Shown piece after piece: positions 23,808-32,586 of a stretch of DNA of 64,000 nucleotides. The DNA is from Solwaraspora sp. WMMD1047. Its GTDB lineage: Bacteria; Actinomycetota; Actinomycetes; Mycobacteriales; Micromonosporaceae. Positions within the stretch are counted from its first letter, which is position 1. Each line of letters begins with the position of its first letter. The position numbers were made by a program, and so were the translations under genes. Under the pieces are notes generated by a model. The model did not search any database, had not been told where the DNA came from, and saw nothing but the letters and a program-made list of their open reading frames with translations. Location of the stretch: positions 6,848,501-6,912,500 of the forward strand of contig NZ_JARUBL010000001.1 in assembly GCF_029626155.1 (NCBI RefSeq). The letters are read 5' to 3'.

Positions 23808-26378
23808 ATGACCACGACCCTCGCCGACCACCTGCGGTCGCTCCCCGACGACGCGCTCGCCGCGCTGCTGCGGATGCGGCCCGACCTTGTCGTGCCGGTG
23901 CCGACCGACGTGTCCGCGCTCGCCGTCCGGGCCCAGTCCCGGATGTCGGTGGCCCGCGCCCTGGACGGGCTGGACGAGTTCACCCTGCGGATCCTCGACG
24001 CCGCCCGGCTGACCCGCGACCCGCAGACCGGGCTCACCTCGGTAGACGCGATGCTCGGCTACGCCGGCCCGCCCCCGCGCGGCGGCGACCCGGCGACGAT
24101 CCGGCCGGCGATCGACCGGCTGCGCGCCCTCTTCCTGCTCTACGGGCCGGAGCACGCGCTGCAGGTCGCGGCCGGCGTGGACGAGGTCTGCTCGGCGTAC
24201 CCGGCGGGGTTGGGGCGGCCGGCGGCGGAGCTGGACCCGGCCGCGGCCGAACTCTGCGCGGACCCGGCCCGGCTGCGCCGCACCCTGCTCGCCGCGCCGC
24301 CGCCGGCCCGCGCGGTGCTGGACCGGCTCGCCGCCGGCCCGCCGGTGGGCACCGTCCCGCCGGCCGGCTCGAACGGCGCGGCCCCAGCCGTGCGGTGGCT
24401 GGTGGAGAACCATCTGCTGGTGCCGGTCCCGCCGGCCGGCGGTGGGCTGCCCGCCCCGACCTCGCCGGTCGACGGCGGCTCCCCACCGGCCGCCGCCGGC
24501 ACCGTCGAACTGCCCCGCGAGGTGGGCCTGCTGCTGCGTCGCGACACCGGCCCGCTCGGGGCGCTCCGCCCGACGCCGCCGGCACCGACCGCCCCCGAGC
24601 GGGAGCCGAAGGCCGCCGACTCCGCCGGGGCCGGCCAGGCCATGGAGGTGGTACGCCACACCGAGGCACTGCTGGAGGCACTGTCGGCCGACCCGCCGCC
24701 GCTGCTGCGTACCGGCGGGCTGGGGGTGCGGGAGTCACGCCGGCTGGCCCGCGCCGTCGGGCTGGACGAGGAGACCCTGGCCCTGCTGCTGGAGGTGGCG
24801 TACGCCGCGGATCTGGCCGGCGAGGACGAGGTGCCGGGCACCGCCCGGCAGGGCGGCAGTGACCTGCAGCTGCTCCCCACCGCCGGGTACGAGCTGTGGC
24901 GGACCGGCTCACTCGCCCAACGCTGGGTCCGGTTGGCCCAGGCGTGGTTGATGATGCCCCGACAGCCGGGCCTGATCGGGCAGCGCGACGACCGGGACCG
25001 GGTGATCACCGCGCTCTCCACCGAGGTGCAGCGGGCCGGCGCGCCGGCCGCCCGGCTGGCCGTGCTCGCGCTGCTCGCCGGGCTGGACCCGGGCGCCGCG
25101 CCGGCGCCGGACGAGGTGCTGGCCCTGCTGGCCTGGCACACCCCGCGCCGGAGCCGGGGGCGGGAGCCGGCCCACCGGGAGGCGCTGGCCGAGGCCGCCC
25201 GACTCGGCGTGACCGGCCTCGGCGCGCTGACCGGATACGGCCGGCTGCTGCTGGCCGAGCAGACCGCCGACCAGACCAGCGGACCCGCCGACCCGCTCGG
25301 CGTCCGAACCGGCGGCGGCCGGGACGGCGGCGTCCGAGCCAGCGGCGGCCGGGACGTTGCTGGCGGTGCCCGCGACGGGGGCGTGTTGGGGACGGCCGAT
25401 CCCGAGTCGGCGGCGAACTGGGTTCCCGGGTCCACCGGCGGCGGGGCGGCGGCCCGGACGCTGGCCGGGCTGCTGCCGGCCCCGGTGGACCACTTCCTGG
25501 TCCAGGCGGACCTGACCGTGGTGGTGCCGGGGCCGCCGGAAGCCGGGCTCGCCGAGGAGCTGGAGCTGGTGGCCGAGCAGGAGTCCGCCGGTGGCGCGAG
25601 CGTGCACCGGGTCACCGGCGCGAGCGTGCGCCGCGCGCTGGACAACGGCTACCACGCCGAGGACCTGCACGCCCTGTTCCGCCAGCGGTCCCGCACCCCG
25701 GTGCCGCAGTCGCTGACCTACCTGATCGACGACACGGCCCGCCGGCACGGCGGGCTGCGGGCCGGGGCGGCCGGGGCGTACCTGCGCAGCGAGGACACCG
25801 CGCTGCTGGCCGAGGTGCTCGCCGACCGGCGGCTCGGCACGCTGGACCTGCGCCGGCTCGCGCCGACCGTGCTGATCACCCCGCTGAAGGTGCCCCGGAT
25901 GCTGGCCGCGCTGCGCGAGGCGGGCTACGCGCCGGTCGCCGAGGACGCCTCCGGCGCGCTGGTGCTGGCCCGCCCCAAGGTGCGCCGGGCGCCGGTCCGC
26001 TCGGCGACCGGCCGGGCCGACGGGCTGAGCGCCCCGAAGCTGAGCCGGCCCCGGCTGCTCGGCGTGGTGGAGCAGATCCGCCGGGGCGAGGCGGCCGCCC
26101 GGGCCGCCCGCCGCGCCCCCGGCGCCGTCCGGGCCGGCAACGGCCCGGCCCGGACCGAGACCCACGCGCACACCCAGGCCCTCGCCGTGCTGCAGCAGGC
26201 GGTCCGGGACCGGACGCTGGTCTGGGTGGGGTACGTGGACGCGCACGGCGCGACCGCTTCCCGGCTGGTCCGGCCGGTCTCGATCGGCGGCGGCTACCTG
26301 CGCGCCGAGGACGAGCGGACCGAGATGCTGCACACCTTCGCCCTGCACCGGATCACCGCGGCTGTCCTGGACGACTGA
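23808..26378 (+). CDS. helicase-associated (XPB-linked) domain protein with WYL-like C-terminus
   Basis: Protein of 856 aa belonging to the actinobacterial 'helicase C-terminal/XPB-associated' family encoded beside the XPB helicase. N-terminal winged-helix-like region: LADHLRSLPDDALAALLRMR and ALDGLDEFTLRILDAARL. The middle carries SVRRALDNGYHAEDLHALFR and QSLTYLIDDTARRHGGLRAG. The last 75 residues resemble a WYL sensor domain (QALAVLQQAVRDRTLVWVGY, then ASRLVRPVSIGGGYLRAEDE). Walker motifs are absent, so it is not itself a helicase. A Gly/Arg-rich insert around residues 490-545 is low complexity. Probably works with the XPB enzyme at 27068. Confidence 0.85.
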   Translation: MTTTLADHLRSLPDDALAALLRMRPDLVVPVPTDVSALAVRAQSRMSVARALDGLDEFTLRILDAARLTRDPQTGLTSVDAMLGYAGPPPRGGDPATIRPAIDRLRALFLLYGPEHALQVAAGVDEVCSAYPAGLGRPAAELDPAAAELCADPARLRRTLLAAPPPARAVLDRLAAGPPVGTVPPAGSNGAAPAVRWLVENHLLVPVPPAGGGLPAPTSPVDGGSPPAAAGTVELPREVGLLLRRDTGPLGALRPTPPAPTAPEREPKAADSAGAGQAMEVVRHTEALLEALSADPPPLLRTGGLGVRESRRLARAVGLDEETLALLLEVAYAADLAGEDEVPGTARQGGSDLQLLPTAGYELWRTGSLAQRWVRLAQAWLMMPRQPGLIGQRDDRDRVITALSTEVQRAGAPAARLAVLALLAGLDPGAAPAPDEVLALLAWHTPRRSRGREPAHREALAEAARLGVTGLGALTGYGRLLLAEQTADQTSGPADPLGVRTGGGRDGGVRASGGRDVAGGARDGGVLGTADPESAANWVPGSTGGGAAARTLAGLLPAPVDHFLVQADLTVVVPGPPEAGLAEELELVAEQESAGGASVHRVTGASVRRALDNGYHAEDLHALFRQRSRTPVPQSLTYLIDDTARRHGGLRAGAAGAYLRSEDTALLAEVLADRRLGTLDLRRLAPTVLITPLKVPRMLAALREAGYAPVAEDASGALVLARPKVRRAPVRSATGRADGLSAPKLSRPRLLGVVEQIRRGEAAARAARRAPGAVRAGNGPARTETHAHTQALAVLQQAVRDRTLVWVGYVDAHGATASRLVRPVSIGGGYLRAEDERTEMLHTFALHRITAAVLDD

Positions 26379-26394
26379 CCAAAATTCACGGCCG

Positions 26395-26673
26395 TCAGTC
26401 GCGCCGGCTGCGGCGTACGGTGCCGATGATCGAGACCGCCAGCAGCAGGGCGAACCCGGTGCCGAGCGACTCGCCGACCGAGTCGATGAAGCCCTGCTCC
26501 AGGATCAGCCAGCCGAACAGGAACCAGCTCACCAGCACCAGGCCGACCGCGGAATACCAGAAGACGGTGGCCCGACTCACCTCCGCCGGATCGGCGGCGG
26601 CCGGACCGCCCCGGTCCGCCGGCGACCGCTCCGGGGATCTGCCCGGTGCCATCGCCTCACGATCCACCGACAT
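26395..26673 (-). CDS. small two-helix membrane protein
   Basis: Predicted 92-aa inner-membrane protein with a charged N-terminus and two hydrophobic segments, ATVFWYSAVGLVLVSWFLFG and GESLGTGFALLLAVSIIGTV, ending in a basic tail RRSRRD. ATG at 26673 is supported by GGGAGG 5 nt upstream; an in-frame ATG 33 nt earlier is weaker. It is encoded opposite the helicase pair. No named family recognised. Confidence 0.7.
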   Translation of the reverse strand: MSVDREAMAPGRSPERSPADRGGPAAADPAEVSRATVFWYSAVGLVLVSWFLFGWLILEQGFIDSVGESLGTGFALLLAVSIIGTVRRSRRD

Positions 26674-26706
26674 CTCGCCTCCCGCCCGTTGGTCCCACCG
26701 GGTCAA

Positions 26707-27067
26707 GCGTTACACCTGTGGACGGGATATGACAGTCTCGACCGGGCGCGAGTCCTCACCGGGACAGCTCGGGCGCACCCGCTCCTGGCCCGGCGCGGGG
26801 GGCGCGCCCGCCCCCGAAGGCCCGCTCCGCGCCCGCCGGAACCACCTGCTCCTGGTACGGCGCGCCACGGATCGGGCGCGCCCGTCCCGCGCCGACCAGG
26901 TGATGGCGGACGACCCCCCGGCCGCGACAACCATCAGGTGCTAGACGCCCCAGCGGTCCGCCAGGTTGCGTCCGGCGCCGAATTTCTTCCGCCCGTCAGA
27001 GGTCGTGCAACACTTGTGGGTCGGGTACGGCACCAGCCCCGGTGCGCCCGAGGAGAGGACGGCACGG
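26707..27067. other. Gene-free interval upstream of the XPB gene
   Basis: About 360 bp without a convincing gene. It is very GC-rich in the middle (a GGGGGGCGCGCCCGCCCCC tract near 26797 and the palindrome CGGGCGCGCCCG near 26876) and lacks clear ribosome sites. The frame of the XPB gene is open back to 26966, but that extension is not family-like. Presumably holds promoters for the two divergent genes. Confidence 0.5.
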
Positions 27068-28729
27068 GTGAGCGGTGGCCCCCTGATCGTGCAGTCGGAC
27101 AAGACCCTGCTGCTGGAGATCGACCATCCGGACGCGCAGGCCTGCCGGATGGCGATCGCCCCCTTCGCCGAGCTGGAACGCTCGCCGGAGCACGTGCACA
27201 CCTACCGGCTGACGCCGCTCGGGCTCTGGAACGCCCGGGCCGCCGGGCACGACGCCGAGGGGGTGGTGGACGCGCTGCTGCGCTTCTCCCGCTATCCGGT
27301 GCCGCACGCCCTGCTTGTCGACGTCGCCGACACGATGGACCGGTACGGCCGGCTGCAACTGGTGAACGATCCGAACCACGGGCTGGTGCTGCGGGCACTG
27401 GACCGGATGGTGCTGATCGAGGTGGCCAAGAGCAAGAAGCTCGCCGGCATGCTCGGCAACAAGATCGACGACGACACCATCGCGGTGCACCCGTCCGAGC
27501 GCGGCCGGCTCAAGCAGGGGCTGCTCAAGCTCGGCTGGCCGGCCGAGGACCTGGCCGGTTACGTGGACGGCGAGGCGCACCCGATCGAGCTGGCCGAGGC
27601 GGGCCAGGACGGCAAGCCGGGCTGGACGCTGCGGTCGTACCAGCGGGAGGCCGTGGAGCAGTTCTGGGCCGGCGGCTCGGGCGTGGTGGTGCTGCCGTGC
27701 GGGGCGGGCAAGACGCTGGTCGGGGCCGCCGCGATGGCCGAGGCGAAGGCGACCACGCTGATCCTGGTGACGAACACCGTGGCCGGTCGGCAGTGGAAGC
27801 GGGAACTGGTGGCCCGAACCTCGTTGACCGCCGACGAGATCGGCGAGTACTCCGGCGAGCGCAAGGAAATCCGGCCGGTCACCATCGCCACGTACCAGGT
27901 GCTGACGGCGCGGCGCGGCGGCGCCTTCACCCACCTCGACCTGTTCGGCGCCCGCGACTGGGGTCTGGTCATCTACGACGAGGTGCACCTGCTGCCGGCG
28001 CCGATCTTCCGGTTCACCGCCGACCTGCAGGCCCGCCGCCGGCTCGGCCTGACCGCGACGCTGGTCCGCGAGGACGGCCGGGAGGGCGACGTCTTCTCGC
28101 TCATCGGCCCGAAACGCTACGACGCGCCGTGGAAGGACATCGAATCGCAGGGCTGGATCGCGCCGGCCGACTGCACCGAGGTCCGGGTCACCCTGACCGA
28201 CGCCGAGCGGATGGCGTACGCGACCGCGGAGCCGGAGGAGCGCTACCGGATGGCCGCCTCGGCCCGGACCAAGCTGCCGGTGGTCAAGGCGCTCGTCGAC
28301 CGGCACCGGGGCGACCAGGTGCTGGTGATCGGCGGCTACATCGACCAACTGCACCAGCTGGGGGAATATCTGGACGCCCCGATCGTGCAGGGCTCCACCA
28401 CCAACAAGGAGCGCGAGCGGCTCTTCGACGCGTTCCGCTCCGGCGAGGTCGCCACCCTGGTGATCTCCAAGGTCGGCAACTTCTCCATCGACCTGCCGGA
28501 GGCGGCGGTGGCGATCCAGGTCTCCGGCACCTTCGGCTCCCGGCAGGAGGAGGCGCAACGGCTCGGCCGGGTGCTCCGCCCCAAGGTCGACGGCCGGCAG
28601 GCGCACTTCTACACGGTCGTCTCCCGGGACACCATCGACACCGAGTACGCCGCCCACCGGCAGCGCTTCCTGGCCGAGCAGGGGTACGCGTACACCATCG
28701 TCGACGCCGACGACGTGCTCGCCGGATAG
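27068..28729 (+). CDS. XPB/Ssl2-type DNA repair helicase
   Basis: ATP-dependent 3'-5' DNA helicase of superfamily 2, 553 aa, homologous to archaeal and bacterial XPB. The N-terminal damage-recognition-like region begins GPLIVQSDKTLLLEIDHPDA. Walker A VVLPCGAGKTLVGAA is at about residue 207. The DEVH box (IYDEVHLLP) is at about residue 304, motif III LGLTATLVREDG follows, and motif VI FGSRQEEAQRLGRVLRPK is intact. GTG at 27068 gives the family-typical N-terminus. Likely a DNA repair or transcription-coupled translocase acting with the upstream helicase-associated protein. Confidence 0.93.
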   Translation: MSGGPLIVQSDKTLLLEIDHPDAQACRMAIAPFAELERSPEHVHTYRLTPLGLWNARAAGHDAEGVVDALLRFSRYPVPHALLVDVADTMDRYGRLQLVNDPNHGLVLRALDRMVLIEVAKSKKLAGMLGNKIDDDTIAVHPSERGRLKQGLLKLGWPAEDLAGYVDGEAHPIELAEAGQDGKPGWTLRSYQREAVEQFWAGGSGVVVLPCGAGKTLVGAAAMAEAKATTLILVTNTVAGRQWKRELVARTSLTADEIGEYSGERKEIRPVTIATYQVLTARRGGAFTHLDLFGARDWGLVIYDEVHLLPAPIFRFTADLQARRRLGLTATLVREDGREGDVFSLIGPKRYDAPWKDIESQGWIAPADCTEVRVTLTDAERMAYATAEPEERYRMAASARTKLPVVKALVDRHRGDQVLVIGGYIDQLHQLGEYLDAPIVQGSTTNKERERLFDAFRSGEVATLVISKVGNFSIDLPEAAVAIQVSGTFGSRQEEAQRLGRVLRPKVDGRQAHFYTVVSRDTIDTEYAAHRQRFLAEQGYAYTIVDADDVLAG

Positions 28730-28737
28730 ACCGAACC

Positions 28738-28764
28738 CCGGGTCGGTGGTGGTCACCGGCCCGG
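28738..28764 (+). terminator. Hairpin after XPB gene
   Basis: An 11-bp stem (28738-28748 with 28754-28764) with one G-U pair and a 5-nt loop starts 9 bp after the XPB stop. There is no T-tract, as is usual for actinomycete terminators. Confidence 0.5.
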
Positions 28765-28829
28765 GGCCCGATCTGTCGACCGTCAGTTGACGGGTCTGTG
28801 GTCGGCGGGCTGGGCGCCCGCCGCGGCGG

Positions 28830-30254
28830 TCAGCCGACCTGGAGGCGGAAGGAGTCGAACGCCGGGGTCTGGTTCGCCGCCTGCATCATCGGGATCCGGT
28901 GCGAACCGTCACCCGCCCAGGAGGAGCACTGGTACAGCCCGGCCGTGGGCAGCCCGCCGACCTGGATGTCGATCTGGTCGGGTTGGGCGCCGCCGCCGCC
29001 GTCCTCGGTGGCCACGAAGAACTCGGGCACCGGGTCCGAGGAGGGTGCCTCGTTGTCGTTGGCCAGCAGCCGGCAGGACGAGTGGAAGTGACCGCGGGTC
29101 AGGCCCTGGCCGTCGAGCACCGAGCTCTCGACGTAGTAGCCACCCTGGGCGGCCGCCAGGAAGCGGTCCCGAACCAGGTTGCGGGTGCTGACCCGGAAGC
29201 TGAACGGCTGGTTGACGTCGACCTGGTCCGGCGACTGGGTGATCAGCAGGGTGGGGTTGCGGTCGCGGCTGCCGACCTCGCCGAACGCGGTGCTGACGCA
29301 CCGGTTGCCGTCCTGGAAGCCGTTGTGCGCCTGGAGCTGGCTGTCGTCGCAGTTGTTGGCCAGGATGTCGAGGCCACCACCCTGGTCGTTGTCGCCACCG
29401 TTGTCGTTGCCGCCCTGGTCGCCGTCGTTGTTGCCGTCGCCCTGGCCGTCACCGTTGTTGTCACCGCCGTTGTTGTCACCGTCGCCGTTGTTACCGCCGT
29501 CGCCGTTGTTGTTGCCGTCGCCCTGGCCGTCACCGCCGTTGTTGCCGGGGTTGGTGACCGAGCAGTTGGCCAGTCCGCCCAGGCCGCGGGGCCGTTCGCC
29601 GACCCGGCTGAAAGCGATCTCGATCCGGTCGATGGTGGCGGTGCGCTTGCCTGCCAGCGGACCCAGGATGGCGTTGTCGACGAAGGCCGGGCCGCCCTCG
29701 CCCTGGCTGGACGCGAGTCGCCGGTTGGCCTCCTGGATCTGCGTCTCCAGCAGCGCCAGGTTGCGGTCCACCTCGCCGCGGGCCCGGCCCGGCACCCGCG
29801 GCAACCGGTCGGCCACACTCGGGCAGACCACCGTGTCGCCGGCGGCCAGAGTGGCCACCGTGGTCTCGCCGCATTCCTGGCCGTCACCCCAGTGATGACG
29901 GACCTGGCGCCCGTTCTGCCTGGTGACCGTCGTGCCAGCGCCCTCCGGCGCGTCCGCGCCGGGCACCGGTGCGGGACAGTCCACCGAGGAGGTCCGGTTG
30001 TCCTGGGCGTTTGATACCTGGGTGACCGCGATGATGCCACCGAACATCGCCAGCGTGCCGACCACCGCGATGACGCGCTTGTGCGCGGCGCTGAGGGACG
30101 AGGTCCGCCGGCTGGCAGCCACTCTGCGCCGTTTCGCCGATCTGTACACGGGATCCTGCTCCTTCGCATCGTCGGAGGCGCGGCTGGTTGGGGCGTCGTC
30201 CGAATGGGATTGACCTGAGCCGAACGCACTCCGGAGTCGATCGGCTACATTCAT
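28830..30254 (-). CDS. membrane-anchored exported protein with Asn/Gly/Asp-rich repeats
   Basis: Envelope protein of 474 aa, family not characterised. After a cytoplasmic basic region (RSAKRRRVAASRR) comes one transmembrane segment, VIAVVGTLAMFGGIIAVTQV (about residues 65-84). The extracytoplasmic part holds paired Cys residues, a low-complexity tract of N, G and D at about 236-291 (units like GDGQGDGNN), then a folded domain with GHFHSSCRLL and QCSSWAGDGSH. The Asp/Asn/Gly tract could bind calcium or be a flexible spacer. ATG at 30254 follows a good promoter. Long rightward gap and AT-rich leader suggest regulated expression. Confidence 0.75.
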   Translation of the reverse strand: MNVADRLRSAFGSGQSHSDDAPTSRASDDAKEQDPVYRSAKRRRVAASRRTSSLSAAHKRVIAVVGTLAMFGGIIAVTQVSNAQDNRTSSVDCPAPVPGADAPEGAGTTVTRQNGRQVRHHWGDGQECGETTVATLAAGDTVVCPSVADRLPRVPGRARGEVDRNLALLETQIQEANRRLASSQGEGGPAFVDNAILGPLAGKRTATIDRIEIAFSRVGERPRGLGGLANCSVTNPGNNGGDGQGDGNNNGDGGNNGDGDNNGGDNNGDGQGDGNNDGDQGGNDNGGDNDQGGGLDILANNCDDSQLQAHNGFQDGNRCVSTAFGEVGSRDRNPTLLITQSPDQVDVNQPFSFRVSTRNLVRDRFLAAAQGGYYVESSVLDGQGLTRGHFHSSCRLLANDNEAPSSDPVPEFFVATEDGGGGAQPDQIDIQVGGLPTAGLYQCSSWAGDGSHRIPMMQAANQTPAFDSFRLQVG

Positions 30255-30297
30255 CGCGATCCACTGCCGAAGCCGGCAAGCGTCCTTCTCGGCAGCC

Positions 30298-30327
30298 ACG
30301 CTAGAAAGAATCTTCGTGAATCGTCAA
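30298..30327 (-). promoter_or_regulatory. Promoter of the Asn/Gly/Asp-rich protein gene
   Basis: Reading the minus strand, TTGACG (30327-30322) is followed after 18 bp by TAGCGT (30303-30298), close to the actinomycete housekeeping consensus. Transcription would start near 30291, leaving a leader of about 37 nt before the ATG at 30254. Confidence 0.55.
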
Positions 30328-30403
30328 GGCATCGGCACGAATTAAATCCGGAGCAATTTTTTAAGCAAAACTTATGCCCCAGAACCTGAACCGACCAGGT
30401 CGT

Positions 30404-30464
30404 CCGTTCGGTTGATGCCAGCGGTTCAACGATGTTGTGAATCTCTCACCGGTGAACCGAACGG
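30404..30464. repeat. 10-bp inverted repeat with 41-bp spacer
   Basis: CCGTTCGGTT (30404-30413) and AACCGAACGG (30455-30464) are perfect reverse complements in the AT-richer gap between two genes. The rest of 30255-30567 contains an orphan start region (GGAGG then ATG at 30513, reading MQAPPAAGYARQPAIP), which runs out over the antisense strand of the LigD-like gene. I cannot tell whether that is a gene remnant. Confidence 0.5.
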
Positions 30465-30567
30465 GGTCCGCGTGCGATGAACCCGGTCGAGGAGAAACCA
30501 CTCGGAGGCATTATGCAGGCACCTCCGGCGGCTGGCTATGCCCGGCAACCTGCCATTCCGCGAATGG

Positions 30568-31491
30568 TCAGTCGGTGGGCACCTCCGGCCCTCCGTCGAG
30601 CAGCGGCGCGAGCAGATCGCCGTACCGGTCGACCCGGGCCAGCACCTCGGCGGCGGTGAACTGACGGGCGGTGCCGCCGGCCGCCGCCTCGACCTCCGGC
30701 CAGGAGAGCGGGGTCGACACGGTCGGCTGCGGCTGCGCCCGCAACGAGTACGCCGTGACCGTGGTCTTCGCGGCGTTGTTCTGACTCCAGTCGATGAAAA
30801 CCTTGCCCGGTCGCAGCCGGCGGGCCATCTTCGCGGTGATCGTGTTCGGCGACCGGGCGGCCAGCTCCTCGGCGATCCGGCGGACGTAGCCGGCGACCAC
30901 GTCGGCCGACTGCCGACCGGAGACCGCGGCCGAGACCTGCAGCCCCTTCTTGCCCGAGGTCTTCGCCAGCCCGGTCAGGCCGTCGTCGGCGAGCCGGTCG
31001 CGGATCAGCAACGCCACCTCGCAGCACTCGGTCAGGGCCGCCGGCGCGCCCGGGTCGAGATCGACCACCAGCAGGTCGGGTCGGGGTTCGGGGTCGTCGC
31101 CGGCCACCCGCCACTGCGGGGTGTGCAGCTCCAGCGCGGCCAGATTCGCCAGCCAGACCAGCGTCGGAAGGTCCTCGCCGACCACGTAGTCGAGCATCTC
31201 CCGGCCCCGGGACGAGCCGGGCACCGGCAGCCGCTCCAGCCGGACCCAGTCCGGCGTCCCGGCCGGCGCGTTCTTCTCGAAGAAGAACGGCCCGTCCACC
31301 CCGTTCGGGTAGCGGATCCGGGTCAGCGCCCGGTCGGCCAGGTGCGGCAGCAGCACCGGGGCGATCCGGGTGTAGTAGTCGATCACCTCGCCCTTGGTGA
31401 AGGCCGCCGCCGGGTAGAGCACCTTGTCCAGGTTCGACAGTTCCAGCTCGCGCCCGGCCACCTCGACCCGGATCCGGCCGTCAGCCGCCAT
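30568..31491 (-). CDS. stand-alone LigD-type polymerase domain (NHEJ)
   Basis: Primase-polymerase of 307 aa (AEP superfamily) that fills gaps at double-strand breaks during bacterial non-homologous end joining. It contains VDLDPGAPA (the catalytic DxD metal ligands), VFIDWSQNNAAKTTVTAYSL (third carboxylate and nucleotide site) and KTSGKKGLQV (phosphate-binding). No ligase or nuclease domain is fused, unlike mycobacterial LigD. It overlaps the upstream ligase gene by 11 bp, so both are expected to be translated together and to act with Ku. Confidence 0.92.
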   Translation of the reverse strand: MAADGRIRVEVAGRELELSNLDKVLYPAAAFTKGEVIDYYTRIAPVLLPHLADRALTRIRYPNGVDGPFFFEKNAPAGTPDWVRLERLPVPGSSRGREMLDYVVGEDLPTLVWLANLAALELHTPQWRVAGDDPEPRPDLLVVDLDPGAPAALTECCEVALLIRDRLADDGLTGLAKTSGKKGLQVSAAVSGRQSADVVAGYVRRIAEELAARSPNTITAKMARRLRPGKVFIDWSQNNAAKTTVTAYSLRAQPQPTVSTPLSWPEVEAAAGGTARQFTAAEVLARVDRYGDLLAPLLDGGPEVPTD

Positions 31492-32407
31492 CGTCGACCT
31501 CCCCCGCCGCCTTGTCCGGGCGCAGCCGGCGCAGGCGCGGGAAGCGCAGCCGCCCGTCCGGAGTGCGCTGGCCGTACTTGACCTCCACCACGACCTCCGG
31601 CTTTACCCAGATCGCGCCGCGGGCATCCTCGCGGGGAATCCCGCCGAGGAACGGCGAGTCGGCGGTGCGCAGCGGCTCCAGGACCGCCAGCAGTTCCCGC
31701 TCGGCGGCCGCCCCGATGCCGCCGCCGACCCGGCCCCGGTAGACCAGTCGACCACCGCCGGCCGGCACCCCGACCAGCAGCCCACCGATCCGGCGTACGC
31801 CGGGCCGCCAGCCGCCGACCACGAAGTCGGCGGTGACCTCCAACTTGACCTTCACCCAGTCCGGCGAGCGGGCACCCGGCCGGTAGACCGAGCCGAGCCG
31901 TTTGGCCACCACGCCCTCCAGCCCGTGCTCCCCGGCCGCCTGGTAGGTCGCCCGGCCGTCCGGGAAGACCGGCGGGACGGCCCAGCGCGGCCCGCCGACC
32001 CCGAGCTCCTCCAGCGCCGCCCGGCGGCGCTGGTAGGGCCAGCCGGTCAGGTCCTCGCCCCGCAACCGGAGCAGGTCGAAGATCATGTACGTCACCGGCA
32101 CGGTGGCTGCGAGCCGGGCCGCCCGGCCGGGCTCGCGGACGTGCATCCGCTCGGCCAGCGCGGTGAACGACGGCTGCCCGCTCTCGGTCAGCACCACCAC
32201 CTCGCCGTCGAGCAGGACGTCGTCCACCTGCCCGCCGAGCGCCGCCAGCTCCGGGTAGGCGGCGGTGATCCGCACCCCCGAGCGGGCGTAGAACTCGGCC
32301 ACGCCGCCGGCGACGGCGGTGATGGCCCGAACCCCGTCCCACTTGAACTCGTACCCCCAGCCGGGGCCGGCGGGCAGTTCCCCGGTCACGGCGAGCATGG
32401 GTTTCAT
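31481..32407 (-). CDS. ATP-dependent DNA ligase (LigC/LigD-ligase type)
   Basis: Seals breaks in NHEJ by adenylate transfer. Motif I EFKWDGVRAI carries the adenylated Lys22. DEVLLDGEVVVL-like motif III is present as DVLLDGEVVVL. HGLEGVVAKRLGSVY is motif IV and DWVKVKLE is motif V. An OB-fold C-terminal domain follows (KPEVVVEVKYGQRTPDGRLR). 308 aa from the ATG at 32407, which matches small bacterial ligases; earlier in-frame starts add a Pro-rich leader. Divergent from ku, 179 bp away. Confidence 0.92.
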   Translation of the reverse strand: MKPMLAVTGELPAGPGWGYEFKWDGVRAITAVAGGVAEFYARSGVRITAAYPELAALGGQVDDVLLDGEVVVLTESGQPSFTALAERMHVREPGRAARLAATVPVTYMIFDLLRLRGEDLTGWPYQRRRAALEELGVGGPRWAVPPVFPDGRATYQAAGEHGLEGVVAKRLGSVYRPGARSPDWVKVKLEVTADFVVGGWRPGVRRIGGLLVGVPAGGGRLVYRGRVGGGIGAAAERELLAVLEPLRTADSPFLGGIPREDARGAIWVKPEVVVEVKYGQRTPDGRLRFPRLRRLRPDKAAGEVDDGG

Positions 32408-32586
32408 CGGTGCGCCCGGCACGCTTGCGAGCCTAGAACGGCCCGGAACCCCTCGCGCGTCGTTCGATGGGATGCGATCCTTGCGACTACCAGGGAAGAT
32501 CCCCGCCCCGACCCGCCCGGGTCCGGCGCCGTCCGGGGGGCTTCCGAGCGGCTCGGGGAGGCCGGGCGGCGGGGGAAGGAGCGCAG

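Noticed and set aside
29380-29545. Possible CRISPR-like or minisatellite array
   Set aside because: Repeats are short, irregular and in frame inside a protein gene; there are no unique spacers.
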